Assembly: GCA_965116115.1 (NCBI GenBank)
Contig: OZ220486.1
Coordinates: 4,030,001 to 4,094,000 of the forward strand
DNA from: JAPOXR01 sp965116115
GTDB lineage: Bacteria > Pseudomonadota > Alphaproteobacteria > Rhodobacterales > Rhodobacteraceae
Direction of reading: 5' to 3'
DNA length: 64,000 nt
The notes beneath the pieces are model-generated. The model had not been told where the DNA came from. It made no database searches and saw nothing but the letters and a program-made list of their open reading frames with translations. Below are positions 34,949 through 43,309 of this stretch, piece after piece. Made by a program: the position numbers and the translations under genes. The stretch's first letter is position 1. The number at the start of each line of letters is the position of its first letter.

Positions 34949-35275
34949 ATGACTGACATACATGCGGGCGCACCGGCAGAGGCCCGGGACAAGTTCGCGG
35001 AGCGGGAAGAGATAACGCGGCTGGACGGACGGATAGACACGCACCGAGCGGAAACCGCCGGGCGGTTCGGCACGCTTGAAGAAAAGCTTGACCGCATCAT
35101 TGCAGACATGGCCGGACTGAAAACAGACATGGCCGAACTGAAAACAGACATGGCCGGGGTGAAGACGGAGATCAGCGCGTTGAAGGGCGATATCAAGTGG
35201 CTGAAGTGGCTTGTCGGCGTCATCGTCGTTCTGGTGGTGGCTCCGCTTCTTCAGGGCGTGATTCAGATTCACTGA
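34949..35275 (+). CDS. Coiled-coil protein with C-terminal membrane anchor, copy 1
   Basis: 108 residues. A helical acidic/basic N-terminus (AEARDKFAEREEITRLDGRIDTHRAE) is followed by a heptad region with three repeats of MAGLKTD/MAELKTD/MAGVKTE, then WLKWLVGVIVVLVVAPLLQGVIQIH, a single tail-anchor helix. AAGGAAAATCC precedes the ATG. The layout recalls XhlA-like and other small phage or toxin-associated coiled-coil membrane proteins, but no family is certain. It has a near-identical tandem copy and at least two broken relatives within 3 kb. Confidence 0.6.
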   Translation: MTDIHAGAPAEARDKFAEREEITRLDGRIDTHRAETAGRFGTLEEKLDRIIADMAGLKTDMAELKTDMAGVKTEISALKGDIKWLKWLVGVIVVLVVAPLLQGVIQIH

Positions 35276-35631
35276 CCGTTCCGGCGATGTCAGCGGTGCA
35301 AACAGGAGGCCGGTCTGTGCGTGCTGTCTGCCAGGTGAGGCTCCGTGATTGATGCCGCGTTGGAACGCGACGACGGCTGGAAGCGGGCCCGGCGGAAATC
35401 GCCCGGTCGAGAGGTTCCGGGCCGCTGACCAGATCGAGCCGGCGCTGCTCCGCAGATTCTTCACTTAAGGAGGGCATCACCCCGATTAACTTCGGTCGCC
35501 GGCAGCGCATTGCCTTGATACCGCCGCCCGCATCCGGACGGTTGCCAGAACCGGAGCCGGACTTTCGTCCGTTGCCGTGCACTTGGCGGTGAGGGTCGAA
35601 GCGACTCAGGACTATTGAACAAGGAAAATCC

Positions 35632-35937
35632 ATGACTGACATACATGCGGGCGCACCGGCAGAGGCCCGGGACAAGTTCGCGGAGCGGGAAGAGATAACG
35701 CGGCTGGACGGACGGATAGACACGCACCGAGCGGAAACCGCCGGGCGGTTCGGCACGCTTGAAGAAAAGCTTGACCGCATCATTGCAGACATGGCCGGAC
35801 TGAAAACAGACATAACCGGGGTGAAGACGGAGATCAGCGCGATGAAGGGCGGTATCAAGTGGCTGAAGTGGCTTGTCGGCGTCATCGTCATTCTGGTGGT
35901 GGCTCCGCTTCTTCAGGGCGTGATTCAGATTCACTGA
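35632..35937 (+). CDS. Coiled-coil protein with C-terminal membrane anchor, copy 2
   Basis: 101 residues, identical to copy 1 except for loss of one 7-residue coil repeat and a few changes (MAGLKTDITGVKTEISAMKGGIKWLKW). The membrane helix (VGVIVILVVAPLLQGVIQI) is intact, so both copies could be made. The heptad-length difference alters coil length while keeping register, which fits an in-frame slip between repeats. Confidence 0.6.
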   Translation: MTDIHAGAPAEARDKFAEREEITRLDGRIDTHRAETAGRFGTLEEKLDRIIADMAGLKTDITGVKTEISAMKGGIKWLKWLVGVIVILVVAPLLQGVIQIH

Positions 35938-36237
35938 CCGTTCCGGCGATGTCAGCGGTGCAAACAGGAGGCCGGTCTGTGCGTGCTGTCTGCCAGGTGA
36001 GGCTCCGTGATTGATGCCGCGCTGGAACGCGACGACGGCTGGAAGCGGGCCCGGCGGAAATCGCCCGGTCGAGAGGTTCCGGGCCGCTGACCAGATCGAG
36101 CCGGCGCTGCTCCGCAGATTCTTCACTTAAGGAGGGGCATCAACCCCGATTAGCTTCGAAAGAAATATCTGAGGTCAAGACATCGTCCCGAGCAGATATC
36201 AAGCCGCTCAGCGAGAACGGCATCCATGTCCCATTCA

Positions 36238-36640
36238 ATGGCATTTCGGGGAAAGCCAGCCCTTATTTCCCTTTCTACACATCTTTTCTGCATTTTATCC
36301 ATGGAAGGTCCGCACGTTCCGGAGGCCGGCGCAGCATCCACGGGCCGCCGAATCGGCTGATCGGGAGCACAGATCGGAATTCCGGACGCGGACGGGCCGC
36401 GTTTCTGGCAGCCGCGCCAGCTGCACAGCAGCGTGCTCGCTGAAACTGCCAGCTTGCGCAACGGCAATAAGGGCAGCCTTATGACATTTCCCCCGCTCGG
36501 TGAGCCGGCTGCAGCATTCGGATAAATCACTATTAAGCCGCGCAGCCGTCAAAGCCGCCGAGCAGAAGACCCGGCGGGAGACCAGCAAGCGGACACGGCC
36601 ATCGGTGCCCGGAACAGCGGGGATCTGGCTACCCCTGTCC
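36238..36640 (-). mobile_element. Decayed IS110-family transposase 3' part
   Basis: On the minus strand: SAALTAARLNSDLSECCSRLTERGKCHKAALIAV, similar to the intact AALTAVRFNKDMSAFYDRLTGRGKCHKVALVAVMRK at the right edge. Frameshifts and substitutions follow. The downstream tail 36238-36330 matches 63560-63650 in the same orientation. Inactive. Confidence 0.65.
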
Positions 36641-36700
36641 ACCGTGTGGTGGAAATTCACTCGCTCGCACAGCTGGATAAGCGGTGCCGGGGGACTTCAG

Positions 36701-37345
36701 TCAACCGTGCCGGCCCGGGGGATCAAGCGTCCGCCGGTACATCGTCTCCAGATGGGCGGCAGCATCGTCGAAAGCGATGTCCTCACGGCCCAGAACCAGC
36801 CTCACCTGCGCTTCAAAATCCGCGTAATGCTGGGTGGTGGCCCAGATGGAAAAGATCAGGTGCCGAGCGTTGATCGGCGCGATCCTGCCGTCCTTTGACC
36901 AGGAATCGATGATTGCCGCCGTCCGGTCGACCTGCATCCGGAGTTCGCCGCGCAGAAAGTCTTCGATGACCCGGGCCCCTTGGATGATCTCGTTGGCGAA
37001 GAGCCTGCTCTCACGCGGGTGATCGCGTGCCATTTCCAGTTTTCTGCGGACATAGAGGGTGATTTCCGGAATCGGTTCGCCGGCGGGATCAAGCGCCTGC
37101 AGAGGCGCCAGCCAAGCTTCCAGAAGGCGGGTCAGAAGCTCACGGTGAATCTCTTCTTTGCCGGAATAGTAATAAAGAAGATTCGGCTTTGACAGGCCCG
37201 CGCATTCGGCGATCTGGTCAAGCGTCGAGCCGCGGAAACCGAATCGGGAGAACACATCAAGAGCGGCGTCGAGGATTTTCCCCGTCTTATCCCGCTGGAT
37301 CCGCGTTGCCGGCCGGTCCTTCCGGGGATACGCAGAGAATCGCAT
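36701..37345 (-). CDS. rutR: TetR-family pyrimidine regulator RutR
   Basis: N-terminal HTH (KILDAALDVFSRFGFRGSTLDQIAECAGLSKPNLLYYYSGKEEI) and RutR-like ligand domain (RLLEAWLAPLQALDP, YVRRKLEMARDHPRESRLFANEI, HLIFSIWATTQHYADF). These segments follow E. coli RutR closely; RutR senses uracil/thymine and represses pyrimidine catabolism genes. It is divergent from the aminotransferase gene, and a RutR-type operator sits in the shared promoter, so it probably controls both itself and the catabolic operon. 214 aa, complete. Confidence 0.88.
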   Translation of the reverse strand: MRFSAYPRKDRPATRIQRDKTGKILDAALDVFSRFGFRGSTLDQIAECAGLSKPNLLYYYSGKEEIHRELLTRLLEAWLAPLQALDPAGEPIPEITLYVRRKLEMARDHPRESRLFANEIIQGARVIEDFLRGELRMQVDRTAAIIDSWSKDGRIAPINARHLIFSIWATTQHYADFEAQVRLVLGREDIAFDDAAAHLETMYRRTLDPPGRHG

Positions 37346-37430
37346 ATGATGACCGCTTTGTTTAATGATGTATAGTCACAGCCGCTGCCGTTTTCGGCTT
37401 GACAGCGGAAGCGGCATTGATAGCTCATTA

Positions 37431-37446
37431 TTGACCGTTTGGTCAA
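37431..37446. promoter_or_regulatory. RutR operator between rutR and the aminotransferase gene
   Basis: TTGACCGTTTGGTCAA matches the RutR box TTGACCA-NN-TGGTCAA at 13 of 14 fixed positions, with perfect TTGACC/GGTCAA arms. It lies in the divergent intergenic region. Leftward, its arm TTGACC could serve as -35 with TATCAA (37422-37417) as -10, so binding would block rutR transcription. Confidence 0.8.
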
Positions 37447-37497
37447 ATCAGCGCGCCGCGCCGACGCGGCAGCTGCCGCACAAGGAGGAGACGAGTG

Positions 37498-38826
37498 ATG
37501 CCGCTTGATCAAAATCAATGGCCGAATGATTTGCGCGCCTTTTGGCTGCCGTTCACCGCGAACCGGCAGTTCAAGAAATCCCCCCGGATGTTCGTTTCAG
37601 CCGACCGCATGCATTACCGCACCGCGGACGGACGCGAAGTGCTGGACGGCACGTCAGGTCTATGGTGCTGCAACGCCGGGCATAACAGCCCGAAAATCGT
37701 CGAAGCGGTGCGGAAGCAGGTCGCCGCCCTCGACTACGCGCCCGGATTCCAGCTGAGCCACCCGCACGCATTTGAACTGGCCAACCGGATCATCGATATC
37801 GCGCCGAAAGGCATTGACCATGTCTTTTACACCAATTCCGGATCCGAATCCGTTGAATCGGCGCTCAAAATCGCGATCGCTTATCACCGGTCCCGCGGCG
37901 AAGGTCAGAGAACCCGGCTCATCGGCCGCGAGCGCGGCTATCACGGCGTCAATTTCGGCGGGATATCGGTCGGCGGAATAGTCAACAACCGGCGCGTGTT
38001 CGGGTCGCTGCTGAACGGCGTGGACCACATCAGAGCCACCCACCTTCCGGAAAAGAACGCCTTCACGCGCGGCCAGCCGGAACACGGCGCGGAACTCGCC
38101 GATGACCTGGAAAGGCTGGCGGCGCTTCACGGCGCGGACACGATCGCAGCGGTGATCATCGAACCCGTGGCCGGATCGACGGGCGTGCTGGTGCCGCCCG
38201 CCGGCTATCTCGAACGCATCCGCGAATTGTGCACGAAATACGGCATTCTGATGATCCTGGACGAGGTCATCACGGGTTTCGGACGGCTGGGAGAGGCGTT
38301 CGCGTCGACTCGCTTCGGCGTCACGCCGGATCTGATCACCTGCGCGAAAGGCCTGACGAACGGCGTCATTCCAATGGGCGCGGTGCTGACATCGGCCGAA
38401 ATCCACGACGCGTTCATGACCGGTCCGGAACATCTGATCGAACTGTTCCACGGTTACACCTACTCCGGCAACCCGGTGGCCTGCGCCGCCGCCCTAGCCG
38501 CTCTCGAAACTTACCGGGAAGAAGGACTGTTCGACAGGGCCAAGGCGCTTTCGCCCTATTGGGAAGACGCAATCCATTCGCTGCGGGACTGTCCGCATGT
38601 CATCGACATCCGGAATATCGGACTGATGGGGGCCGTCGAGCTGGAACCGGCGCCGGGCGCCCCGGCGAAACGGTCGTTTGACGCGTTCCTGAGCGCTTAC
38701 GAAAAGGGACTGCTGACCCGCGTGACCGGAGACGTCATCGCGCTGTCTCCGCCTCTGATCACAGAGAAGGAACATATTGACGCCATGTTCAGCATTCTGC
38801 GCGGCGTGCTGCGCGATCTTGACTGA
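37498..38826 (+). CDS. Class III aminotransferase, beta-alanine/pyruvate type
   Basis: PLP enzyme of the omega-aminotransferase group. Features include DGTSGLWCCNAGHNSPKIVEAV, FYTNSGSESVESALKIA, IGRERGYHGVNFGG, EPVAGSTGVLVPPAGYL, DEVITGFGRLGEAFAS and the PLP lysine in ITCAKGLTNG. This pattern and the locus fit beta-alanine:pyruvate transaminase, removing beta-alanine (or 3-aminoisobutyrate) produced from uracil or thymine. AAGGAGGAG lies seven bases before ATG 37498. First gene of the operon after the RutR box; 27 bp to the next gene. Confidence 0.85.
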   Translation: MPLDQNQWPNDLRAFWLPFTANRQFKKSPRMFVSADRMHYRTADGREVLDGTSGLWCCNAGHNSPKIVEAVRKQVAALDYAPGFQLSHPHAFELANRIIDIAPKGIDHVFYTNSGSESVESALKIAIAYHRSRGEGQRTRLIGRERGYHGVNFGGISVGGIVNNRRVFGSLLNGVDHIRATHLPEKNAFTRGQPEHGAELADDLERLAALHGADTIAAVIIEPVAGSTGVLVPPAGYLERIRELCTKYGILMILDEVITGFGRLGEAFASTRFGVTPDLITCAKGLTNGVIPMGAVLTSAEIHDAFMTGPEHLIELFHGYTYSGNPVACAAALAALETYREEGLFDRAKALSPYWEDAIHSLRDCPHVIDIRNIGLMGAVELEPAPGAPAKRSFDAFLSAYEKGLLTRVTGDVIALSPPLITEKEHIDAMFSILRGVLRDLD

Positions 38827-38852
38827 ACTCGCCCTGCGCCGGAGAATGAACG

Positions 38853-40103
38853 ATGCCGCAACTGACTGACAATCTCAAAATCAACGGCGACCGCCTTTGG
38901 AGCTCCATCATGGAGATGGCGCGGATCGGCCCCGGCGCGGCGGGCGGAAACAACCGCCAGACGCTGACCGACGAAGACGGCCAAGGACGGGAACTTTTCC
39001 GGTCCTGGTGCGAATCCGCAGGGCTGACGGTCGGAGTCGACCGGATGGGGTCGATGTTCGCGGCCCGCGGGGGAACCGATCCGGAGGCGCTCCCCGTCTA
39101 TGTGGGATCGCACCTCGACACCCAGCCGACCGGCGGCAAATTCGACGGCGTGCTGGGAGTCCTGGGCGGTCTGGAAATCATCCGGACGCTGAATGATCTT
39201 GGAATCAGGACCAGACATCCGATCGTCGTTACGAACTGGACCAATGAGGAGGGAACCCGGTTCGCGCCGGCGATGCTGGCATCCGGCGTGTTCGCTGGCG
39301 TGCACAGCGAAGAATGGGCTTATGACCGCGTTGACGCGGAGGGCAAAAGGTTCGGCCACGAGCTTCAAAGGATCGGCTGGCAGGGCAGCGAAACCACCGG
39401 CAGCCGCAGGATGCGGGCGTATTTCGAACTCCATATCGAGCAAGGGCCGATTTTGGAGGCTGAAGGCAAAACGATCGGCGTCGTGACTCACGGCCAAGGG
39501 CTTTCGTGGACGCAGGTCACCGTGACCGGCAAGGACAGCCATACGGGATCCACGCCCATGAATATGCGTCGGAACGCTGGTCTCGGCATGGCCCGGATAC
39601 TTGAATCGGCGGACCGGATCGCTTGGGACAACGCGCCTGATGCCGTCGGCGCCGCAGGGCACATCGAGGTCTTCCCGAACAGCCGCAACGTCATTCCCGG
39701 CAAAGCGGAATTCACGATTGATTTCCGTTCACCCGACCGGGCGGTGATCGCGTCAATGGAAAAGCGGCTGAGGTCTGAGGGCGAAGCAACCTGCGCCGAT
39801 ATGGGCCTTGATGTGGTGTTTGAAAAGGTCGGCGGGTTCGATCCGGTGGAATTCGACGCGGATTGCGTCGCGGCGGTCCGCAAGGCGGCCGACAGACTCG
39901 GCTATCCGCACCGCGACCTGATCTCCGGAGCGGGCCACGATGCCTGCTGGATCAACCGCGTGGCTCCGGCCGCGATGGTGATGTGTCCCTGCGTCGGCGG
40001 ACTGTCGCACAATGAAGCTGAAGACATCAGCTCTGACTGGGCAACCGCCGGAACGGACGTGCTGTTTCACGCAGTGGTTGAAACCGCGGGAATCGTTTCC
40101 TGA
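38853..40103 (+). CDS. M20-type N-carbamoyl amino acid amidohydrolase (beta-ureidopropionase-like)
   Basis: Zn-dependent amidase of the hydantoinase/carbamoylase family; in this locus it would split N-carbamoyl-beta-alanine to beta-alanine, CO2 and ammonia. Metal ligands and motifs are complete: GSHLDTQPTGGKFDGVLG, TNWTNEEGTRFAPAM, LHIEQGPILE, and GAGHDACWINRVAPAAMV near the end. 416 aa, complete, with GGAG before the ATG. It supplies the step after dihydropyrimidinase, whose gene just downstream is broken. Confidence 0.87.
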   Translation: MPQLTDNLKINGDRLWSSIMEMARIGPGAAGGNNRQTLTDEDGQGRELFRSWCESAGLTVGVDRMGSMFAARGGTDPEALPVYVGSHLDTQPTGGKFDGVLGVLGGLEIIRTLNDLGIRTRHPIVVTNWTNEEGTRFAPAMLASGVFAGVHSEEWAYDRVDAEGKRFGHELQRIGWQGSETTGSRRMRAYFELHIEQGPILEAEGKTIGVVTHGQGLSWTQVTVTGKDSHTGSTPMNMRRNAGLGMARILESADRIAWDNAPDAVGAAGHIEVFPNSRNVIPGKAEFTIDFRSPDRAVIASMEKRLRSEGEATCADMGLDVVFEKVGGFDPVEFDADCVAAVRKAADRLGYPHRDLISGAGHDACWINRVAPAAMVMCPCVGGLSHNEAEDISSDWATAGTDVLFHAVVETAGIVS

Positions 40104-40171
40104 CGCCGGCTGCGCGTCAGTCTTGGCGCACCGTCCGAGGAATGGTCTGAAAAACGGGGAGAGAAGCGCAG

Positions 40172-40753
40172 ATGCCCAAGACGATCAAGGACGGAACGGT
40201 TTTGACCGCCGACCGCATCTGGAAAGCGGATGTCAAAACCGAAAGCAAACAAACCGCCGGAATCGGCGCCGGCCTCAGAGGCGGCGCGTATGTCGATGCC
40301 GAGGGGGCACAGGTGACTCCAGACCGCATCGATCCGCACACCCGCCTCAAAATGCCGTTCATGGGCACGACGGCAGCCCGGACATTCGAGTCCGGCATTT
40401 CAGCCGCCGCAGCCGGCGGCGCGAATATGCTGGTCGATTTCTGCCTGCCCGGCGCCGACACCGTCGTATGGAAACCGGCCATTCACAAGACCATCACCGC
40501 AACCGCGCACAAGCCGGTTCTGAACTACGATGTGTTCCAAGGATTCGCAGTGAAAGCGCAAACCCTTGACACGATTTCCCGCGGCCAGGCCATTCGGGCC
40601 CGGGGCCGTAATTCCCGGCCGCAGCCCGGCCACGGCCGGTTTGTTCCACGCCCGCCGTTCCCGGAGCCGGATGCCGCGCTGGCCGAATGTAAAGAAATCA
40701 ACAGCCCGGGGAAAGTCGAGCGGGATCCGATGAATATTCCCGCGGGAATCTGA
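40172..40753 (+). pseudogene. Dihydropyrimidinase with a large in-frame internal deletion
   Basis: Residues 1-95 follow the N-terminus of dihydropyrimidinase/D-hydantoinase (IKDGTVLTADRIWKADV, IDPHTRLKMPFMGTTAARTFESG, MLVDFCLPGAD). Residues 96-193 follow its extreme C-terminus (TVVWKPAIHKTITATAHKP, YDVFQGFAVKAQTL, PGHGRFVPRPPFPEPDAAL). About 290 residues between them, with the carbamylated Lys and most metal ligands, are missing; the junction is near 40448-40460, possibly at a shared GAD. The remaining HxH metal site is also changed, H56-T-R58 instead of HTH. The frame stays open, but no activity is possible. It keeps its place in the operon. Confidence 0.85.
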
Positions 40754-40789
40754 TCAGCCTTGCGGAACCTCGGCGAGAGCCGCCCGGGA

Positions 40790-41569
40790 ATGTCAGACTG
40801 CGTCATTAAAGCCGCTGATCTGTGCCTTGAGTTTGAAACCCGCGACGGCATGGTCGAAGCCCTCAGAAATGTCTCTCTGGAGATCGTCCGCGGAGAATTC
40901 ATCTCGCTTATCGGCCCTTCCGGCTGCGGGAAAACCACATTCCTCCGTGTGGTCGCGGCTCTGGAAACGCCGACATCCGGCAGCATCGCGGTCAATGGAC
41001 TGTCGCCGGACGAAGCCCGCAAAGCCCGGGCCTGCGGCTACGTGTTCCAAGCGGCTGGCCTTTATCCTTGGCGTTCAATCACGGCGAACGTCCAGCTGCC
41101 GCTGGAAATTATGGGCTACAGCCGCCGGGAGCGGACAGAGCGGGCTCAGCGGGTCATTGATCTGGTCGGATTGTCGGGCTTTGAGAAACGGTTTCCGTGG
41201 CAGCTGTCCGGCGGCATGCAGCAGCGGGCGTCCATCGCAAGAGCTCTGGCGTTTGACGCTGACATTCTTCTGATGGACGAGCCGTTCGGCGCATTGGATG
41301 AGATTGTCCGCGATCATCTCAATGAGCAGCTTCTGGCATTGTGGAAAAAGACCGGAAAAACGGTCAGTTTCGTGACCCATTCCATTCCTGAGGCGGTCTA
41401 TCTTGCCAGCCGGATCGTGGTGATGAGTCCCCGCCCCGGCCGAATCACGGCTGTCATCGACAATGATCTGCCGCCCGAGAGGCCGCTGGAAATCAGGGAC
41501 TCTCCCGAATTCATCGCGATCTCGCAGAAGGTCCGCAGCGCACTGCGAGAAGGCGGCGGCCATGATTAG
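40790..41569 (+). CDS. ABC transporter ATPase, TauB/SsuB/ThiZ-like
   Basis: Walker A GPSGCGKTTFLRV, Q-loop VFQAAGLYPWRSI, signature LSGGMQQRASIARAL, Walker B ILLMDEPFGALDE and the H-loop THSIPEA are all present. This ATPase subfamily serves nitrate, sulfonate, taurine and pyrimidine/thiamine-precursor importers. ATG 40790 is chosen over the upstream TTG. It overlaps the next gene (ATGATTAG). With its partners and the neighbouring catabolic genes it probably imports pyrimidines or related compounds (inference). Confidence 0.88.
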   Translation: MSDCVIKAADLCLEFETRDGMVEALRNVSLEIVRGEFISLIGPSGCGKTTFLRVVAALETPTSGSIAVNGLSPDEARKARACGYVFQAAGLYPWRSITANVQLPLEIMGYSRRERTERAQRVIDLVGLSGFEKRFPWQLSGGMQQRASIARALAFDADILLMDEPFGALDEIVRDHLNEQLLALWKKTGKTVSFVTHSIPEAVYLASRIVVMSPRPGRITAVIDNDLPPERPLEIRDSPEFIAISQKVRSALREGGGHD

Positions 41570-42437
41570 GCTTGCCGCTGTGCCGCTTCCGGTTCTGACC
41601 GTCACGGCGGTGATCCTGGCCGTCTGGTACGCCGGAGCCTTCGCGCTCAATTCAAAGTGGTCGCAGGATCAAGCCGCACGCGCGGGCGTCCAGTTGACGG
41701 GCGCCGAACTGTGGGCCGGCACCATGTCCCAAGACAGACCGCGTCTTGCCGCGCCGCATCAGGTGGCTGTCGAATTCTGGAACTCGACAGCCAAGAAGAA
41801 AATCACATCCAAGCGGAGTCTTGTGTTCCATGGCTGGGTCACGCTGTCGGCGGCGCTGCTCGGTTTCGCGATCGGCACGGCGCTCGGAATACTGCTGGCT
41901 GTCGGAATCGTGCATAACCGGGCCATGAGTCTCGGCGTGATGCCTTGGGCGATCGCCAGCCAAGCGGTGCCGATTCTCGCGCTGGCACCGATGATCATCG
42001 TCGTCCTCCATTCCGTCGGACTGACAGGGCTGCTGCCCAAAGCGGTCATTTCCGCCTATCTGAGTTTTTTCCCGGTCGTGGTCGGCATGGCATCCGGATT
42101 CCGCAGCCCCGACGCCATGTCACTTGATCTTCTTGACACGTATGCGGCGAGCCGGCTGCAGGTGTTCTGGAAACTCCGCCTTCCCGCCTCGATGCCTTAC
42201 TTATTCGCGTCATTGAAGGTGGGCGCCGCGGCTTCCTTGGTCGGCGCGATCGTCGGCGAACTTCCGACTGGTGCGGTCGCGGGCCTCGGAGCGCGGCTGC
42301 TCGCGGGCAGCTATTACGGACAGACGATTCAGATCTGGTCCGCTCTGATCGCCACAGCGGCTCTGGCCGCGCTGCTGGTCGGCGCCATCGGGCTGGCGCA
42401 GAAAATAACGCTCCGGCAGATGGGCATGACCCGATGA
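41562..42437 (+). CDS. ABC transporter permease 1 (TauC/ThiX-like)
   Basis: Six-helix BPD_transp_1 permease. The EAA-type loop reads LDTYAASRLQVFWKLRLPASMPYLFASLKVGAAASLVGAIVGELP. The start ATG 41562 overlaps the ATPase gene, and the stop overlaps the second permease by ATGA. The N-terminal helix is followed by a large soluble segment before the conserved core. It forms the channel with the next gene product. Confidence 0.85.
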   Translation: MIRLAAVPLPVLTVTAVILAVWYAGAFALNSKWSQDQAARAGVQLTGAELWAGTMSQDRPRLAAPHQVAVEFWNSTAKKKITSKRSLVFHGWVTLSAALLGFAIGTALGILLAVGIVHNRAMSLGVMPWAIASQAVPILALAPMIIVVLHSVGLTGLLPKAVISAYLSFFPVVVGMASGFRSPDAMSLDLLDTYAASRLQVFWKLRLPASMPYLFASLKVGAAASLVGAIVGELPTGAVAGLGARLLAGSYYGQTIQIWSALIATAALAALLVGAIGLAQKITLRQMGMTR

Positions 42438-43276
42438 CGCTGCTGGTCGCCGCGCTCGTGTTCTGGGCGCTCGCCTGGCGCGTCAATTCCGCGCTCGCGG
42501 ACATGCCGGACAGGAAAACCGCGCGTTTCGCAGTCCCCGCTCTGTTCGGCCTGACCGTGCTTGTCATCTGGGAGTGTCTGGTCCGCGGACTGGACGTTCC
42601 CGGCGTCATCCTGCCGGCGCCGACGGCCATCGCAGCCGCGTTTTCGGGCAGAACCAGCATGCTTTGGGCCGATTTGGTCCAGACATTCTTCAAGGGATCC
42701 CTGTCAGGCTACGCGCTCGGGTGTGGATCGGCGGTTGCAACATCGATCCTCATCGACCGCTCGGAGTTTCTCAAACGCGGAATCTTGCCCGTCGGCAATT
42801 TTCTGGCGGCGCTGCCTATCGTGGGAACAGCCCCGATTTTTGTCATGTGGTTCGGTTTCGGCTGGCAGTCGAAAGCCGCGGTCGTCGTCGCGATGGTGTA
42901 TTTTCCGATGCTGATCAACATGACGCAGGGGTTGTCGGCGTCCGACCCGATGCAACGGGATCTCATGAAGACATACGGCGCTTCACGCTGGCAGACGATG
43001 TTCAAACTCAAACTGCCCGCGGCAATGCCGTTCGCATTCAACGGACTCAAAATCTGCACCACTTTGTCGCTGATCGGCGCCATCGTCGCCGAGTTTTTCG
43101 GATCGCCGATCGTGGGCATGGGATTCCGCATTTCCACCGAAGCCGGCCGGCTGGCCCTTGATGTCGTTTGGGCGGAGATCATTGTCGCGGCCGTGACAGG
43201 CACCGTCTTTTACGGATCGGTCGCGGCCATTGAGCGCAGGGTGACGTTCTGGCACCCGGCAAAACGGGGCGTATAA
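42434..43276 (+). CDS. ABC transporter permease 2 (TauC/ThiX-like)
   Basis: Second, non-identical permease: FAVPALFGLTVLVIWECLVRG, ILPAPTAIAAAF and the EAA loop MKTYGASRWQTMFKLKLPAAMPFAFNGLKICTTLSLIGAIVAEFFGS. Two tandem permeases with one ATPase imply a heterodimeric channel. Translationally coupled to the first permease by ATGA. 280 aa. Confidence 0.85.
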   Translation: MTLLVAALVFWALAWRVNSALADMPDRKTARFAVPALFGLTVLVIWECLVRGLDVPGVILPAPTAIAAAFSGRTSMLWADLVQTFFKGSLSGYALGCGSAVATSILIDRSEFLKRGILPVGNFLAALPIVGTAPIFVMWFGFGWQSKAAVVVAMVYFPMLINMTQGLSASDPMQRDLMKTYGASRWQTMFKLKLPAAMPFAFNGLKICTTLSLIGAIVAEFFGSPIVGMGFRISTEAGRLALDVVWAEIIVAAVTGTVFYGSVAAIERRVTFWHPAKRGV

Positions 43277-43309
43277 GCCCCATGAATGTCAGAAAAAAGG
43301 AGTCAACAG

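Larger units (their letters stand above)
34811..36157. repeat. Tandem duplication, unit 683 bp
   Basis: Unit 1 spans 34811-35493 and unit 2 spans 35494 to about 36157. They differ by a handful of substitutions, single-base indels near the end (AGGGCATCACC versus AGGGGCATCAACC), and one 21-bp difference inside the coding part (one heptad unit, GACATGGCCGAACTGAAAAC, present only in unit 1). Each unit carries one complete coiled-coil/membrane gene plus about 220 bp of downstream sequence. The high identity indicates a recent event. Confidence 0.9.
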
